Of a stretch of DNA of 24,150 bases, positions 8,588-16,126 are shown piece after piece (position 1 is the first letter of the stretch; each line of letters begins with the position of its first letter). Origin of the DNA: CAZIPZ01 sp964541075 (GTDB lineage Bacteria > Acidobacteriota > Terriglobia > 20CM-2-55-15); assembly GCA_964541075.1 (NCBI GenBank), contig CAZIPZ010000036.1, positions 1-24,150 on the forward strand, read 5' to 3'. The notes beneath the pieces were generated by a model. The model was not told where the DNA came from. It was given only the letters and a program-made list of their open reading frames with translations, and made no database searches. Made by a program: the position numbers and the translations under genes.

Positions 8588-9328
8588 TTACTTGCTATCC
8601 ATTACGATTCCGCCAGGGCTAGCTTGTTTTTCCGCTTTTCTCTTGCGGGTCTCAAGAGCCTTGGTGAACCATTCGTCAGCCTGTGCAACCAACTGTGTCC
8701 GTTCTTCCTCTGTTTCTGCCAGACGCGCCTTTTCACGGAACAGCAGGTTCTTGTATGTCATCGCGTCTTCGTATTCGGGATCGAGCTGAAGAGCCTTGTC
8801 CAGACTCTGCAAACCTTCGTCAACCAGTTTGCTTTGTTCTTCAGGAGGAGGAGGAGCGTTCTTGTCGAAAACGACGATCCAGTTCACGCTGCCGACGGCA
8901 TAGAAGGGAATGGGGTTCGTGGGATCGAGCTGACTGTTCTTTAGATAGAACTCCCGAGCCTTCTGGAACTGATTTGTGTTCTGGTAGATGCTCGCCAAAC
9001 CAGCGATGGCGCTGACGTTATCGGGCTCTCGTTGTATGACGTCCCCGAACGTTTTGATGGCCATGTCCGCGTACTTCTGATTATCCTCGGACATCGCTCC
9101 GGGAATGAACTGTTGCGAGTACGCGGTGGCGAGATAGAGTTCAGCGTTCGTCAACTCCGGATCGAGCTTTACAGCTTCCTGAAAAAAGACGACCGCTTCC
9201 TCATATTTTGCGTTACGGAAAGCGCGGACTCCCTTATTCAGATTGTCTCGCGCCTGGAGCTTGGCGCAACCGGCCGAGGCCAGCGCAAAAAACCCCAGGA
9301 AGGCGAACATCAACTTAGTTCTACGCAT
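8588..9328 (-). CDS. TPR-containing lipoprotein, last gene of the TonB/Exb operon
   Basis: 246 residues. The N-terminus is a lipoprotein signal: basic MRRTK, a hydrophobic run, then LASAGC with the lipidated cysteine at residue 21. It is followed by TPR-like helical pairs at about 26-60 (pattern ending AVKLDPELTNA), 100-135 (ending SQLDPTNP) and 165-200 (ending ALQLDPEYEDA), with a short proline run (APPPPEEQ) before the third. Start ATG 9328 has a very strong Shine-Dalgarno sequence (AAGGAGGAGGA at 9334-9344, 5-base spacing) that overlaps the stop of the preceding exbD. Known: TPR lipoproteins often scaffold envelope complexes. Inferred: an accessory of the Exb/Tol-like motor next to it. The exact partner cannot be read from sequence. 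Confidence 0.88.
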   Translation of the reverse strand: MRRTKLMFAFLGFFALASAGCAKLQARDNLNKGVRAFRNAKYEEAVVFFQEAVKLDPELTNAELYLATAYSQQFIPGAMSEDNQKYADMAIKTFGDVIQREPDNVSAIAGLASIYQNTNQFQKAREFYLKNSQLDPTNPIPFYAVGSVNWIVVFDKNAPPPPEEQSKLVDEGLQSLDKALQLDPEYEDAMTYKNLLFREKARLAETEEERTQLVAQADEWFTKALETRKRKAEKQASPGGIVMDSK

Positions 9329-9343
9329 GTGTGTCCTCCTCCT

Positions 9344-9778
9344 TTACTGCGCGCTAATCTGTTCGGTCATAAGACCGACTTTGTCGACGCCCGCGCCCTT
9401 AGCAACGTCGATAACCTGAACCACATCATTGAAAAGCAGATCGTGGTCCGCGTTAACAAAGATTGTTCGGTCATTGCGGGTCTTGAAGATTTCCTGGAGC
9501 CTGTCCCCAAGATACCGCATTTCGACGTCATCCTGATTGATCTTGATCCCGCCGGCTCTATCAACCGTCACAACCACCGTCTTGTTTACCTCATCTGGTG
9601 GCGGTGGCGGTGTTCCCGGCGGCGGCGGTTGGGGCACCGCCGCCTCGAGGCCATTCGGCGTCAATGGTGTAATTGTCATGAAGATAACGAGGAGGACGAG
9701 CAGAATGTCGATGAACGGAGTCACATTCAGATCGGACTTCGACTTCCCCGAACCATGTTTCCTACCCTTTTTGGACAT
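9344..9778 (-). CDS. exbD: ExbD/TolR-family proton-channel protein, second copy, with proline-rich linker
   Basis: 144 residues, typical ExbD/TolR length. A basic cytoplasmic start leads into one membrane helix beginning DLNVTPFIDILLVLLVIFM, whose aspartate (D24) matches the proton-carrying aspartate of ExbD/TolR (E. coli ExbD D25). After the helix comes an unusual proline-rich stretch near residues 49-62 (PPPPGTPPPPPDE), then the periplasmic domain ending GVDKVGLMTEQ. Known: ExbB and ExbD form an inner-membrane motor driving TonB by proton motive force. It lies 10 bases after the other exbD, so the two are translated together. The linker sets it apart from its neighbour and may extend the reach to peptidoglycan or TonB. 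Confidence 0.93.
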   Translation of the reverse strand: MSKKGRKHGSGKSKSDLNVTPFIDILLVLLVIFMTITPLTPNGLEAAVPQPPPPGTPPPPPDEVNKTVVVTVDRAGGIKINQDDVEMRYLGDRLQEIFKTRNDRTIFVNADHDLLFNDVVQVIDVAKGAGVDKVGLMTEQISAQ

Positions 9779-9788
9779 GCCGCACCTC

Positions 9789-10223
9789 CTACCTGCGCAC
9801 CTGGTCGTCCAGACGTTCTGTCAGTAAGCCGATCTTGTCCACGCCAGCGTTCCTGATGTTGTCCACAACCTGAACGACGTCGCCGTACTTAGCACGGAAG
9901 TCGCTCTTTACATAAACGGTTCTGTCCAACTTGGTGGAAAGAAGGTCGTTGACCTTGCCCGCGAGATCATCTATGCCCACGCGGGACTGGCCAAGAAAGA
10001 ACTTACCATCGCGGGTGACAGCAACCAGAACCGCGTCGTCTCGATCCGCCTCAGTCATGTTGACGGGATTCCGAGTCTTCGACAGTTCAACGCTGACACC
10101 CTTCTGCAACATCGGGGTAACGACTATGAAAATGATGAGAAGCACGAGCATCACGTCCGCCATCGGCGTGACGTTAATCTCAGCACTGATTTGGCCTCTT
10201 TCGCCGCCGCCTCCCATTCCCAT
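9789..10223 (-). CDS. exbD: ExbD/TolR-family proton-channel protein, first copy
   Basis: 144 residues. A glycine-rich start (MGMGGGGERG) leads to the single membrane helix INVTPMADVMLVLLIIFIV, with the conserved proton-site aspartate at D23. The periplasmic domain follows, with FFLGQSRVG and a C-terminal NAGVDKIGLLTER that closely resembles the end of the other exbD copy. ATG 10223 lies 5 bases after the exbB stop, with AGAGGTAAG upstream; ATG 10217 is a minor alternative. Known: ExbD dimerises inside an ExbB pentamer. Two different ExbD proteins with one ExbB suggest either a mixed dimer or two alternative motors. Confidence 0.95.
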   Translation of the reverse strand: MGMGGGGERGQISAEINVTPMADVMLVLLIIFIVVTPMLQKGVSVELSKTRNPVNMTEADRDDAVLVAVTRDGKFFLGQSRVGIDDLAGKVNDLLSTKLDRTVYVKSDFRAKYGDVVQVVDNIRNAGVDKIGLLTERLDDQVRR

Positions 10224-10228
10224 GGCGC

Positions 10229-10957
10229 TTACCTCTTTCCTTTTTGCTGCTGCTTGATGAAGTAATCAATCAGCTCGGAAGAAGAATTCGTCATCTCGAT
10301 GCCGAAAGCTTCAACCTTGTTAGTAAACCAGTTGTATGCCCAAACCGCAGGCACGGCGACGAACAGACCGAACGCGGTGGTGACGAGAGCTTCGGAAATA
10401 CCGCCTGCAACAGCCGACAAACCGGCGGTCTTTTCAGACGACATACCCTGGAATGCGTTGATGATTCCGACCGTCGTTCCAAACAGACCGACGAACGGCG
10501 CGGTGGCTCCGATCGTAGCAAGACCGGAAAGTCCGCGCTTCAGTTCCGCGTTGACGATCGCTTCAGCGCGCTCGCATGCGCGGCGAGAAGACTCGATGGT
10601 TTCGCCCGCGATTTCATGCGAAACAGTGTGTGCGCGGAATTCATGAAGACCGGCCTCAACTACTTTCGCCAGATGGCTCTTCTTGTTCTGCTCTGCAACG
10701 CTGATCGCTTCTTCAATCTTTCCCTCTTTCAGGCAACCGGCGACCGCGGGAGCAAACTCACGCGATTGCTTTCTGGCTGAACTGAATGCGAGATAGCGAT
10801 CGATCATCACGCCGATGGACCAGGCTGACATGACCGCAAGAAGAATGACCACGGCCTTGGCTGTAAAACCCATCTGAGTCCACATGGACCGAAGGTCGAA
10901 GCCGACGGCTTCCTGCAGAATCAGCATTGCAAAGAAATTGAGCTTAAAGAGAAGCAT
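10229..10957 (-). CDS. exbB: ExbB/TolQ/MotA-family proton-channel protein
   Basis: 242 residues from the ATG at 10957, chosen because AGGAGGA at 10967-10973 is correctly spaced for it, whereas a TTG at 10966 is too close. Three membrane helices are visible: near residues 32-50 (AVVILLAVMSAWSIGVMI), a conserved one with IGATAPFVGLFGTTVGIINAF, and one with ALVTTAFGLFVAVPAVWAY. The second is the MotA/TolQ/ExbB signature lining the proton path. A cytoplasmic helical domain lies between helices one and two. Known: ExbB pentamers hold the ExbD dimer and energise TonB. Position between tonB and exbD supports ExbB rather than TolQ; no tolB or pal is present. Confidence 0.95.
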   Translation of the reverse strand: MLLFKLNFFAMLILQEAVGFDLRSMWTQMGFTAKAVVILLAVMSAWSIGVMIDRYLAFSSARKQSREFAPAVAGCLKEGKIEEAISVAEQNKKSHLAKVVEAGLHEFRAHTVSHEIAGETIESSRRACERAEAIVNAELKRGLSGLATIGATAPFVGLFGTTVGIINAFQGMSSEKTAGLSAVAGGISEALVTTAFGLFVAVPAVWAYNWFTNKVEAFGIEMTNSSSELIDYFIKQQQKGKR

Positions 10958-11038
10958 AGAACACAATCCTCCTGCGCCTGTCTAAGCAGGCTAAATTTTA
11001 AATTCGTAGTTTTCTAATTCGTGCTCAGCAGCCGATAA

Positions 11039-11785
11039 CTATTGAGCGAACGAAAAGTTCACAGTAACCGTCGTGACGACTTCAACGGGTTCGCCGTTCA
11101 ACATTGTCGGTTTGTAGCGCCATTGGCTCACGGCATCAATAGCCGCCTGAATCAGGAGCGGGTGACCGGTGATAACCTTCAGGTTGTCCACGGTTCCTTC
11201 TTTACTGATGACCGCTTCCAGAACGACGACGCCTTGAATTCGCGCTTGCTTAGCCAACGGGGGATAAACAGGTTTCGTCTGCGAAATCAAATTCGCCTGC
11301 TGGACGTTTCCGCCCTGTCGAATACGTTGCACCGGCGGCGGCGGCGGCGGCCGTGGCGGTGGCGGTGGCGCTGCATCTTCCTGGGCCTTCAGCACGCCTC
11401 CGAGAACGCCGGACAAAACGCCCGAGCGAGCGGTTCCTCCAACGACTCCAACTGCGGACGGCGGTGGACCCTCATCCACGATGCGAGCAATCTCTTTCGG
11501 AATTTCCGTAGGAGCGACCATCGTACCGGGGTCAATAATGACCTGCTTCACAACCACAGGCGCGGGAGCCACCTCTGTTGGCGGCGGCGGTGGTGGCGGT
11601 GGCGGCGGCGGCGGCGCCGCTAGAAACGTAAGCAGCTGCTGCCTTGGCAACGCCTCCGTATAGATCAACGGGATCAAGATAAGGACCACGATCAAAACCG
11701 CGTGTACGACCGTCGAAATAAACACGGTCGCGCCTTTCTTAGTCTTCACCCCGGGGGCGGACTCAATTAAAGAATCCTCAAACAT
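11039..11785 (-). CDS. tonB: TonB energy transducer, proline-rich
   Basis: 248 residues. The single membrane helix at about 20-42 contains SxxxH (S24, H28), matching the S16/H20 motif that E. coli TonB needs to couple to ExbB-ExbD. A run of 12 prolines follows (58-69), then APAPVVVKQV, and a second proline-rich run near 139-152 that would help span the periplasm. The C-terminal domain is typical: PVYPPLAKQARIQGVVVLEA, then AIDAVSQWRYKPTMLNGEPV, ending in VNFSFAQ. Known: TonB passes energy from the ExbBD motor to outer-membrane receptors through the TonB box. ATG 11785 has AAGGAGG about 11 bases upstream. It is the first gene of its operon, with a promoter candidate at 11962-11991 and a leader of about 170 bases. 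No TonB-dependent receptor lies in the window. Confidence 0.95.
   Translation of the reverse strand: MFEDSLIESAPGVKTKKGATVFISTVVHAVLIVVLILIPLIYTEALPRQQLLTFLAAPPPPPPPPPPPPTEVAPAPVVVKQVIIDPGTMVAPTEIPKEIARIVDEGPPPSAVGVVGGTARSGVLSGVLGGVLKAQEDAAPPPPPRPPPPPPVQRIRQGGNVQQANLISQTKPVYPPLAKQARIQGVVVLEAVISKEGTVDNLKVITGHPLLIQAAIDAVSQWRYKPTMLNGEPVEVVTTVTVNFSFAQ
11579..11614 (-). repeat. CCN triplet tract encoding 12 consecutive prolines in tonB
   Basis: Twelve in-frame proline codons, mostly CCG/CCA/CCC variants, read as GGC/GGT triplets on the plus strand. Low-complexity triplet tracts can slip in replication, so the length may vary between strains. Twelve prolines would normally stall ribosomes and call for EF-P. 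Confidence 0.8.
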
Positions 11786-11961
11786 ACCGTCTTTTGCCTC
11801 CTTCCTGGCATCCGAACAATCCTAATCTCTTCGGAACTCCGAAACGCGCTACCACTTCCGGCGGCGTAACCGCCAACTATGGTAATGAACAAGAGAACCG
11901 TCAATACCAACTATTCTTTGCTTGTACTGTTGCTCGGGCAGGCATTGTAACAGGATCGGAA

Positions 11962-11991
11962 CTTATATCAATGCCTAGCCTCGATTGTCAA
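11962..11991 (-). promoter_or_regulatory. Sigma70-like promoter of the tonB-exbB-exbD-exbD operon
   Basis: On the minus strand, TTGACA (11991-11986) and TATAAG (11967-11962) are separated by 18 bases: a perfect -35 and a 5-of-6 -10. It points towards tonB, with a predicted start near 11955. It lies in the 234-base non-coding stretch 11786-12019. A weaker pair (TTGACG, 17 bases, CATAGT) sits closer to tonB. Confidence 0.6.
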
Positions 11992-12010
11992 CCGGCGAGT
12001 CACCGTTGAC
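11987..12010 (-). promoter_or_regulatory. Inverted repeat overlapping the tonB -35 box
   Basis: GTCAACCGG (11987-11995) and CCGTTGAC (12003-12010) are complementary over 8 pairs with one extra C, separated by 7 bases. The repeat covers five bases of the TTGACA -35 box. It could be an operator, or a hairpin at the end of the secF transcript 10 bases after its stop, but no T-tract follows. Rest of 11786-12019: no gene or further clear signal. Confidence 0.35.
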
Positions 12011-12019
12011 CGAGCAAAT

Positions 12020-12994
12020 CTATTTTGCCTTCACTTGACGCGGAACCTTTGCAGCCGCGGGACGCGGAGCCGGAACCGCCGCCATCGTCCTGCCCCGAAG
12101 ATTCCCGTAAATCAACACCAAAGGGGCTGCCATCGCTATGGACGAATATGTTCCCACGATGATTCCAATCACCATGGCGAATGCGAAATTGTTAATGATT
12201 TCGCCGCCAAATAAAAACAAAGCCAAAACCGTCAAGAACGTCAAACCCGATGTCAGAATCGTTCTACTCAGCGTCTGGTTGATGCTGTCGTTAAGAACCG
12301 CTTCCAGACTGTCTCTTCGCCGAACTTTCAGGTTCTCGCGCACACGGTCGAAAACTACAATCGTGTCATTGACCGAATAACCCACCAGAGTGAGCAGCGC
12401 CGCTATAACAGTCAGATTGATCTCCCGATCGAACAGTGAAAACAATCCAAGGGTCACCATCGTGTCGTGAAACACCGCAAACACAGCGGCCGCGCCATAG
12501 ATCCACTCGAAACGAAATGCGATGTAGATCAAAATCCCCGCCAGCGCGTACAGCGTCGCGAAAACAGCCTGCCTTCTGAGATCCGAACCCACTTTCGGCC
12601 CAACCGATTCGGCATTCAGAATCTCGAACTTTCCTTGAAAACCTGAATTTAGCGCCTTCGTGATCGTTTCGCGGCCTTGGCTGGCATCCGCCTGCTCTGT
12701 CGCACCCTCGAACTCGATCATGACGTCGTTCCGGGCGTTTGAACCGCGCAATTCCTGAATTTGACTGTTGGGCGCCCCGTTTTCCCGTAAGAGACTTCGA
12801 ATTTGATCGATCTGCGGAGCCTCTTGAAATCTTACATAAACGATCGTTCCGCCTTTAAAATCAACGCCGTATTTGAAGGAGCCCTTAACGACAAGCGAAA
12901 CCAGACCAACCAAAAGCAGAAGGCCTGATATCACGAAGAAAAGCCTTCGTTTACCAAGCCAGTCCACATTTATGTTGCCAAATAATTCAACCAT
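12020..12994 (-). CDS. secF: Protein translocase subunit SecF
   Basis: 324 residues, normal for SecF. The first helix (about 17-37) is followed by FKYGVDFKGGT at 40-50, the SecF counterpart of the SecD DLRGG motif. A periplasmic P1-like region follows, then five membrane helices, including the strongly conserved GYSVNDTIVVFDRVREN. The C-terminus is a short proline/alanine- and lysine-rich tail (PAPRPAAAKVPRQVKAK). Known: SecDF uses proton motive force to pull proteins out of SecYEG on the periplasmic side. It follows secD after 55 bases without a gene. ATG 12994 has a weak Shine-Dalgarno sequence (AGGT). Confidence 0.97.
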   Translation of the reverse strand: MVELFGNINVDWLGKRRLFFVISGLLLLVGLVSLVVKGSFKYGVDFKGGTIVYVRFQEAPQIDQIRSLLRENGAPNSQIQELRGSNARNDVMIEFEGATEQADASQGRETITKALNSGFQGKFEILNAESVGPKVGSDLRRQAVFATLYALAGILIYIAFRFEWIYGAAAVFAVFHDTMVTLGLFSLFDREINLTVIAALLTLVGYSVNDTIVVFDRVRENLKVRRRDSLEAVLNDSINQTLSRTILTSGLTFLTVLALFLFGGEIINNFAFAMVIGIIVGTYSSIAMAAPLVLIYGNLRGRTMAAVPAPRPAAAKVPRQVKAK

Positions 12995-13049
12995 CGAATG
13001 TTACCTAGTTATAGACACCAAATGATTTCTGTTTGTTCCCAAAAAAATT

Positions 13050-14648
13050 TCAGATGCTGAGCGTCTCCGCACGCTTTCGCGACAGAACCCATTCAAAGAG
13101 AGTTCGGGAAACGAAAACCGCGGTAAACATATTAGAGACAAGACCGATGACCAGAGTCACCGCAAAACCCTTGACGGGCCCCGTTCCAAACAAGAAAAGA
13201 AACGTCGCGGAAATCAGAGCCGCCAAGTGAGTATCGATCAATGTAATGAACACGCGCTGGAAACTCGTGACGACTGCGCTGACAGCCGTTTTGCCCGCCC
13301 GAAGCTCCTCACGGATGCGCTCGAAGATCAATACGTTCGAATCAATGCCGACGCCGATAGTCAGAATGACTCCCGCGATTCCCGGGAGAGTCAGAGTCGC
13401 CCCGAAGTACGCCATCGCGCCAAACAGAATGATCAAGTTCAAAAGCATCGCAATCGTCGCGTTGACACCGGACAGCCGATAGTAAAAAAGGACAAAAAGC
13501 ACGACTGCCGTCAGCGCGATGACAGAGGCCAGAATGCCCTGTCGAATGGAGTCCGCTCCCAGCGAAGGACCAACAACCTGCTCCTGCAAATACACAATGG
13601 AGGCTGGGAGTGCGCCGGATCGTAGAACGAGTGCGAGATCCTGCGCTTCCTGCGGAGCGAATCCTCCGACGCCACCCGTGATGATTCCGGAGTCTGTGAT
13701 ACGGCTGTTGATTCTCGGCGCGGACTGGATTCGACCGTCGAGGACGATCGCCAACTGCTTGCCCACATTCTGCTCAGTCACGCGGCCGAAGCGTTGCGCG
13801 CCATCGGCTGTAAGGTTGAAACTGACTGCCGGGCGGCCGTTCTCATCTCGCGACGGGAAAGCGCCTTTCAAATCCCTTCCCGTTACGGATGCAATCCGCT
13901 GAATCAGATATAGTGAATTGCCCGTCGCGCCCGGCTCTCGGTCGCGAGACGCAAGGAGCTCCAAGTTGGAAGGAATCGCTCCACCGTAGGCTTGAGCCGC
14001 AGACGCCTGATCCGAAAAGGGACCCGCTTCCACGAGCTTTAACTCGAGCAGCGCTGTGGATTGAATAATTCCCTTCACCCGGGCGGGATCGTCAAGACCT
14101 GGAAGCTGGACGAGAATTTCGTTTTCGCCTGGACCGCCATGCTTCTGTATGTTGACCTCGGCCACGCCGATATCGTCGATTCGATTTCGTATCGTGTTGA
14201 TCGCCTGATCGACCGATTGCTCTCGATACGCCTGTTCCTGCGGCGTCTTCAGGCGCATGGTGTAGGTGTTTGGAACGTCGCCAGTTGTGGATACGATTTC
14301 CCAATCAGGGAATCGCTCATTAATGACCCGGCGGAAATCTTGATCTTTTGAAGGATCTACTCCTGCCGCCGTGAACGTGTTGTTCGCAGTGCGTGAAAGT
14401 TGCCGAAACACAATATTGTCGGTTTGGAGGAGCTGCCGGACGCTCTCGATCGCTTGATCGGTCTCAGCCCGAATGGCATCGTCCGTCACCACCTGCAAAA
14501 CCAGGTGCGTTCCACCTCTCAAATCGAGGCCTAATCGAATTCGCTCGCGAATTTTTGGCAGGCTGGGAGGAAACCCGGCGAACAGGTACACCGACAGGGC
14601 GGTGACGCCAAAGATGATTAACATGCGAGTGCGTATTCTCTGTGTCAT
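13050..14648 (-). CDS. secD: Protein translocase subunit SecD
   Basis: 532 residues. The N-terminal helix precedes RLGLDLRGGTHLVLQV, with the family's LDLRGG at about 40-45. A large periplasmic P1 domain follows, with FNLTADGAQRFGRVTEQNVG and the segment GRIQSAPRINSRITDSG. The membrane domain starts near GPSLGADSIRQGILASVIAL and contains GVGIDSNVLIFERIREELRAG, a signature of SecD. Known: forms the SecDF complex that completes protein export. ATG 14648 begins 2 bases after the yajC stop, with GGAAGAAGAG upstream, so it is co-translated with yajC. Separate SecD and SecF chains, not a fusion. Confidence 0.97.
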   Translation of the reverse strand: MTQRIRTRMLIIFGVTALSVYLFAGFPPSLPKIRERIRLGLDLRGGTHLVLQVVTDDAIRAETDQAIESVRQLLQTDNIVFRQLSRTANNTFTAAGVDPSKDQDFRRVINERFPDWEIVSTTGDVPNTYTMRLKTPQEQAYREQSVDQAINTIRNRIDDIGVAEVNIQKHGGPGENEILVQLPGLDDPARVKGIIQSTALLELKLVEAGPFSDQASAAQAYGGAIPSNLELLASRDREPGATGNSLYLIQRIASVTGRDLKGAFPSRDENGRPAVSFNLTADGAQRFGRVTEQNVGKQLAIVLDGRIQSAPRINSRITDSGIITGGVGGFAPQEAQDLALVLRSGALPASIVYLQEQVVGPSLGADSIRQGILASVIALTAVVLFVLFYYRLSGVNATIAMLLNLIILFGAMAYFGATLTLPGIAGVILTIGVGIDSNVLIFERIREELRAGKTAVSAVVTSFQRVFITLIDTHLAALISATFLFLFGTGPVKGFAVTLVIGLVSNMFTAVFVSRTLFEWVLSRKRAETLSI

Positions 14649-14650
14649 AA

Positions 14651-14944
14651 CTACTCTTCTTCCGGTGTCTGCAACGCAGTTACAGCGTTGCGAGACATCT
14701 CGATTTTCACGTTTTCTGCAACTCTAAGTTGGATTCGATCTGCTTTGAATCCCACAATCGTACCGTAAATCCCGCCCGACGTGACGACCTTATCGCCGAT
14801 CTTCAAGTTATCGATCATCTGCTGAACTTTTTTTTGTTTGCGGCGGGCTGGAAGAAAAACAATTAGATAGAAAATAGCGAGGATAAAAAGCAGGGGCAGT
14901 ATGGAAACCAAACCACCGGGTTGCTGGGCCTGTTGAAGCAACAC
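14651..14944 (-). CDS. yajC: Preprotein translocase accessory subunit YajC
   Basis: 97 residues, usual for YajC. One N-terminal membrane helix (LPLLFILAIFYLIVFLPARR, about 16-35) is followed by a basic KKVQQMIDNLKIGDKVVTSG and a small beta domain, GGIYGTIVGFKADRIQLRV. These are the family's conserved parts. Known: YajC binds SecDF and AcrB, and its function is minor. The start is a GTG at 14944, with GGAG about 11 bases upstream. It lies between tgt and secD, the usual order in many bacteria. The 56 bases between tgt and yajC hold nothing recognisable. Confidence 0.95.
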   Translation of the reverse strand: MLLQQAQQPGGLVSILPLLFILAIFYLIVFLPARRKQKKVQQMIDNLKIGDKVVTSGGIYGTIVGFKADRIQLRVAENVKIEMSRNAVTALQTPEEE

Positions 14945-15000
14945 TTTCTATTGTTCTCCGTGTCCTCGCAGCTCACTTCCGCAACACCAGATGCCACGAG

Positions 15001-16110
15001 CTACGATGTCGTCTTACGCATCTCCGTCCGCAATTCCTCGAAGCGATGAAGCTCGATAAACTGCCTGATTCTGCGTATGGTGTCAAGGTAGAAGTGCAAG
15101 TTATGTATGGTGTTTAGGACTGAAGACAGGATCTCATTGGCAATGAAAAGGTGTCTGAGATACGCCCGCGAATAGGTCCGGCAGACCGGACAGCGGCACT
15201 GCGCGTCAATAGGCCCAAAATCCTCCTTATACTTGGCGTGTTTAATAACGATGTGGCCGTCGCGCGTGAAGAGCCAGCCGTTGCGGGCATGCCGCGTGGG
15301 CATCACACAATCGAACATGTCGACGCCCAGCGCCACACATTCGACGAGATCAGCCGGGGTTCCTACACCCATTAGATATCTTGGTTTGTCCGGCGGCAGA
15401 TGGGTCTCCACGCGATCGATGACTTCGTACATCATCGGCTTGGGTTCCCCGACGGCTAATCCCCCGATCGCATAACCCGGAAAATCCATCTGCCGCAACC
15501 GATTCGCGCTCAATTCGCGAAGATCGTGAAAAACTCCGCCCTGCACGATGCCAAAGAGCGCCTGAAGACTCAGCCGTGATTCTTCAAAACGCCGTTTGCA
15601 CCGTTCCGCCCATGCCAACGACCGCTCCATCGACTTGTTCGATTCGAATCGGCTAGCCGGATGGGCCAGGCAATCATCCAGTATCATCATGATGTCAGAA
15701 CCGAGCGCCGCCTGGATGTCTATCGCGGTCTCCGGGCCGAGGAAACACTTGCTGCCGTCCAAATGCGATTGAAACTGAACGCCGTCATCGCTGATCTTGC
15801 GAAGAGTACTCAGGCTGAAAACCTGATAACCTCCGCTATCCGTAAGGATCGGCCTGTTCCAACCCATGAACTTGTGCAATCCTCCAAGCCGCGCGATGGT
15901 TTCGTGACCCGGTCTCAGGAACAGGTGATAGGAATTGCATAACAGAATTTCGACCTGCAAATCTCGCAGCTGTTCCACCGTCATGGACTTCACCGTGGCC
16001 TGCGTTCCGACGGGCATGAAAATTGGAGTCTCTATCGTGCCATGCGCCGTATGAATGCGGCCGCGCCTAGCACGCGTTCCCGGATCCTTGTTGAGGAGTT
16101 CGAATTTCAT
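15001..16110 (-). CDS. tgt: Queuine/preQ1 tRNA-guanine transglycosylase
   Basis: 369 residues from ATG 16110, the normal family start (MKFELLNKDPGTRARRG). A longer in-frame reading to 16188 would add 26 atypical residues inside the upstream gene. Seen: TDSGGYQVFSL with catalytic D91, GLAVGEP, and FDCVMPTRHARNG with the nucleophile D267. The zinc site is C305, C307, C310 and H336 (CRCPVC, then NTIHNLHFY), all present. Known: exchanges G34 for preQ1 in tRNAs with GUN anticodons, the first tRNA step to queuosine, in the cytoplasm. It lies 16 bases after the ABC ATPase gene, followed by yajC-secD-secF as in many genomes. The Shine-Dalgarno is weak. Confidence 0.97.
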   Translation of the reverse strand: MKFELLNKDPGTRARRGRIHTAHGTIETPIFMPVGTQATVKSMTVEQLRDLQVEILLCNSYHLFLRPGHETIARLGGLHKFMGWNRPILTDSGGYQVFSLSTLRKISDDGVQFQSHLDGSKCFLGPETAIDIQAALGSDIMMILDDCLAHPASRFESNKSMERSLAWAERCKRRFEESRLSLQALFGIVQGGVFHDLRELSANRLRQMDFPGYAIGGLAVGEPKPMMYEVIDRVETHLPPDKPRYLMGVGTPADLVECVALGVDMFDCVMPTRHARNGWLFTRDGHIVIKHAKYKEDFGPIDAQCRCPVCRTYSRAYLRHLFIANEILSSVLNTIHNLHFYLDTIRRIRQFIELHRFEELRTEMRKTTS

Positions 16111-16126
16111 TCTGGACGATGGGCGG

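Noticed and set aside
8343..8944. Plus-strand reading frames crossing the rel/TPR intergenic region
   Set aside because: They run opposite two certain minus-strand genes and through the inverted repeat; no domain seen.
10976..10991. Small hairpin GCCTG-TCTAAG-CAGGC between tonB and exbB
   Set aside because: Only 5 pairs and no T-tract after it; may be a weak processing site but not supported as a terminator.
11042..11623. Plus-strand reading frame rich in Arg/Trp opposite tonB
   Set aside because: Its composition is the complement of the polyproline codons of tonB; low-complexity artefact.
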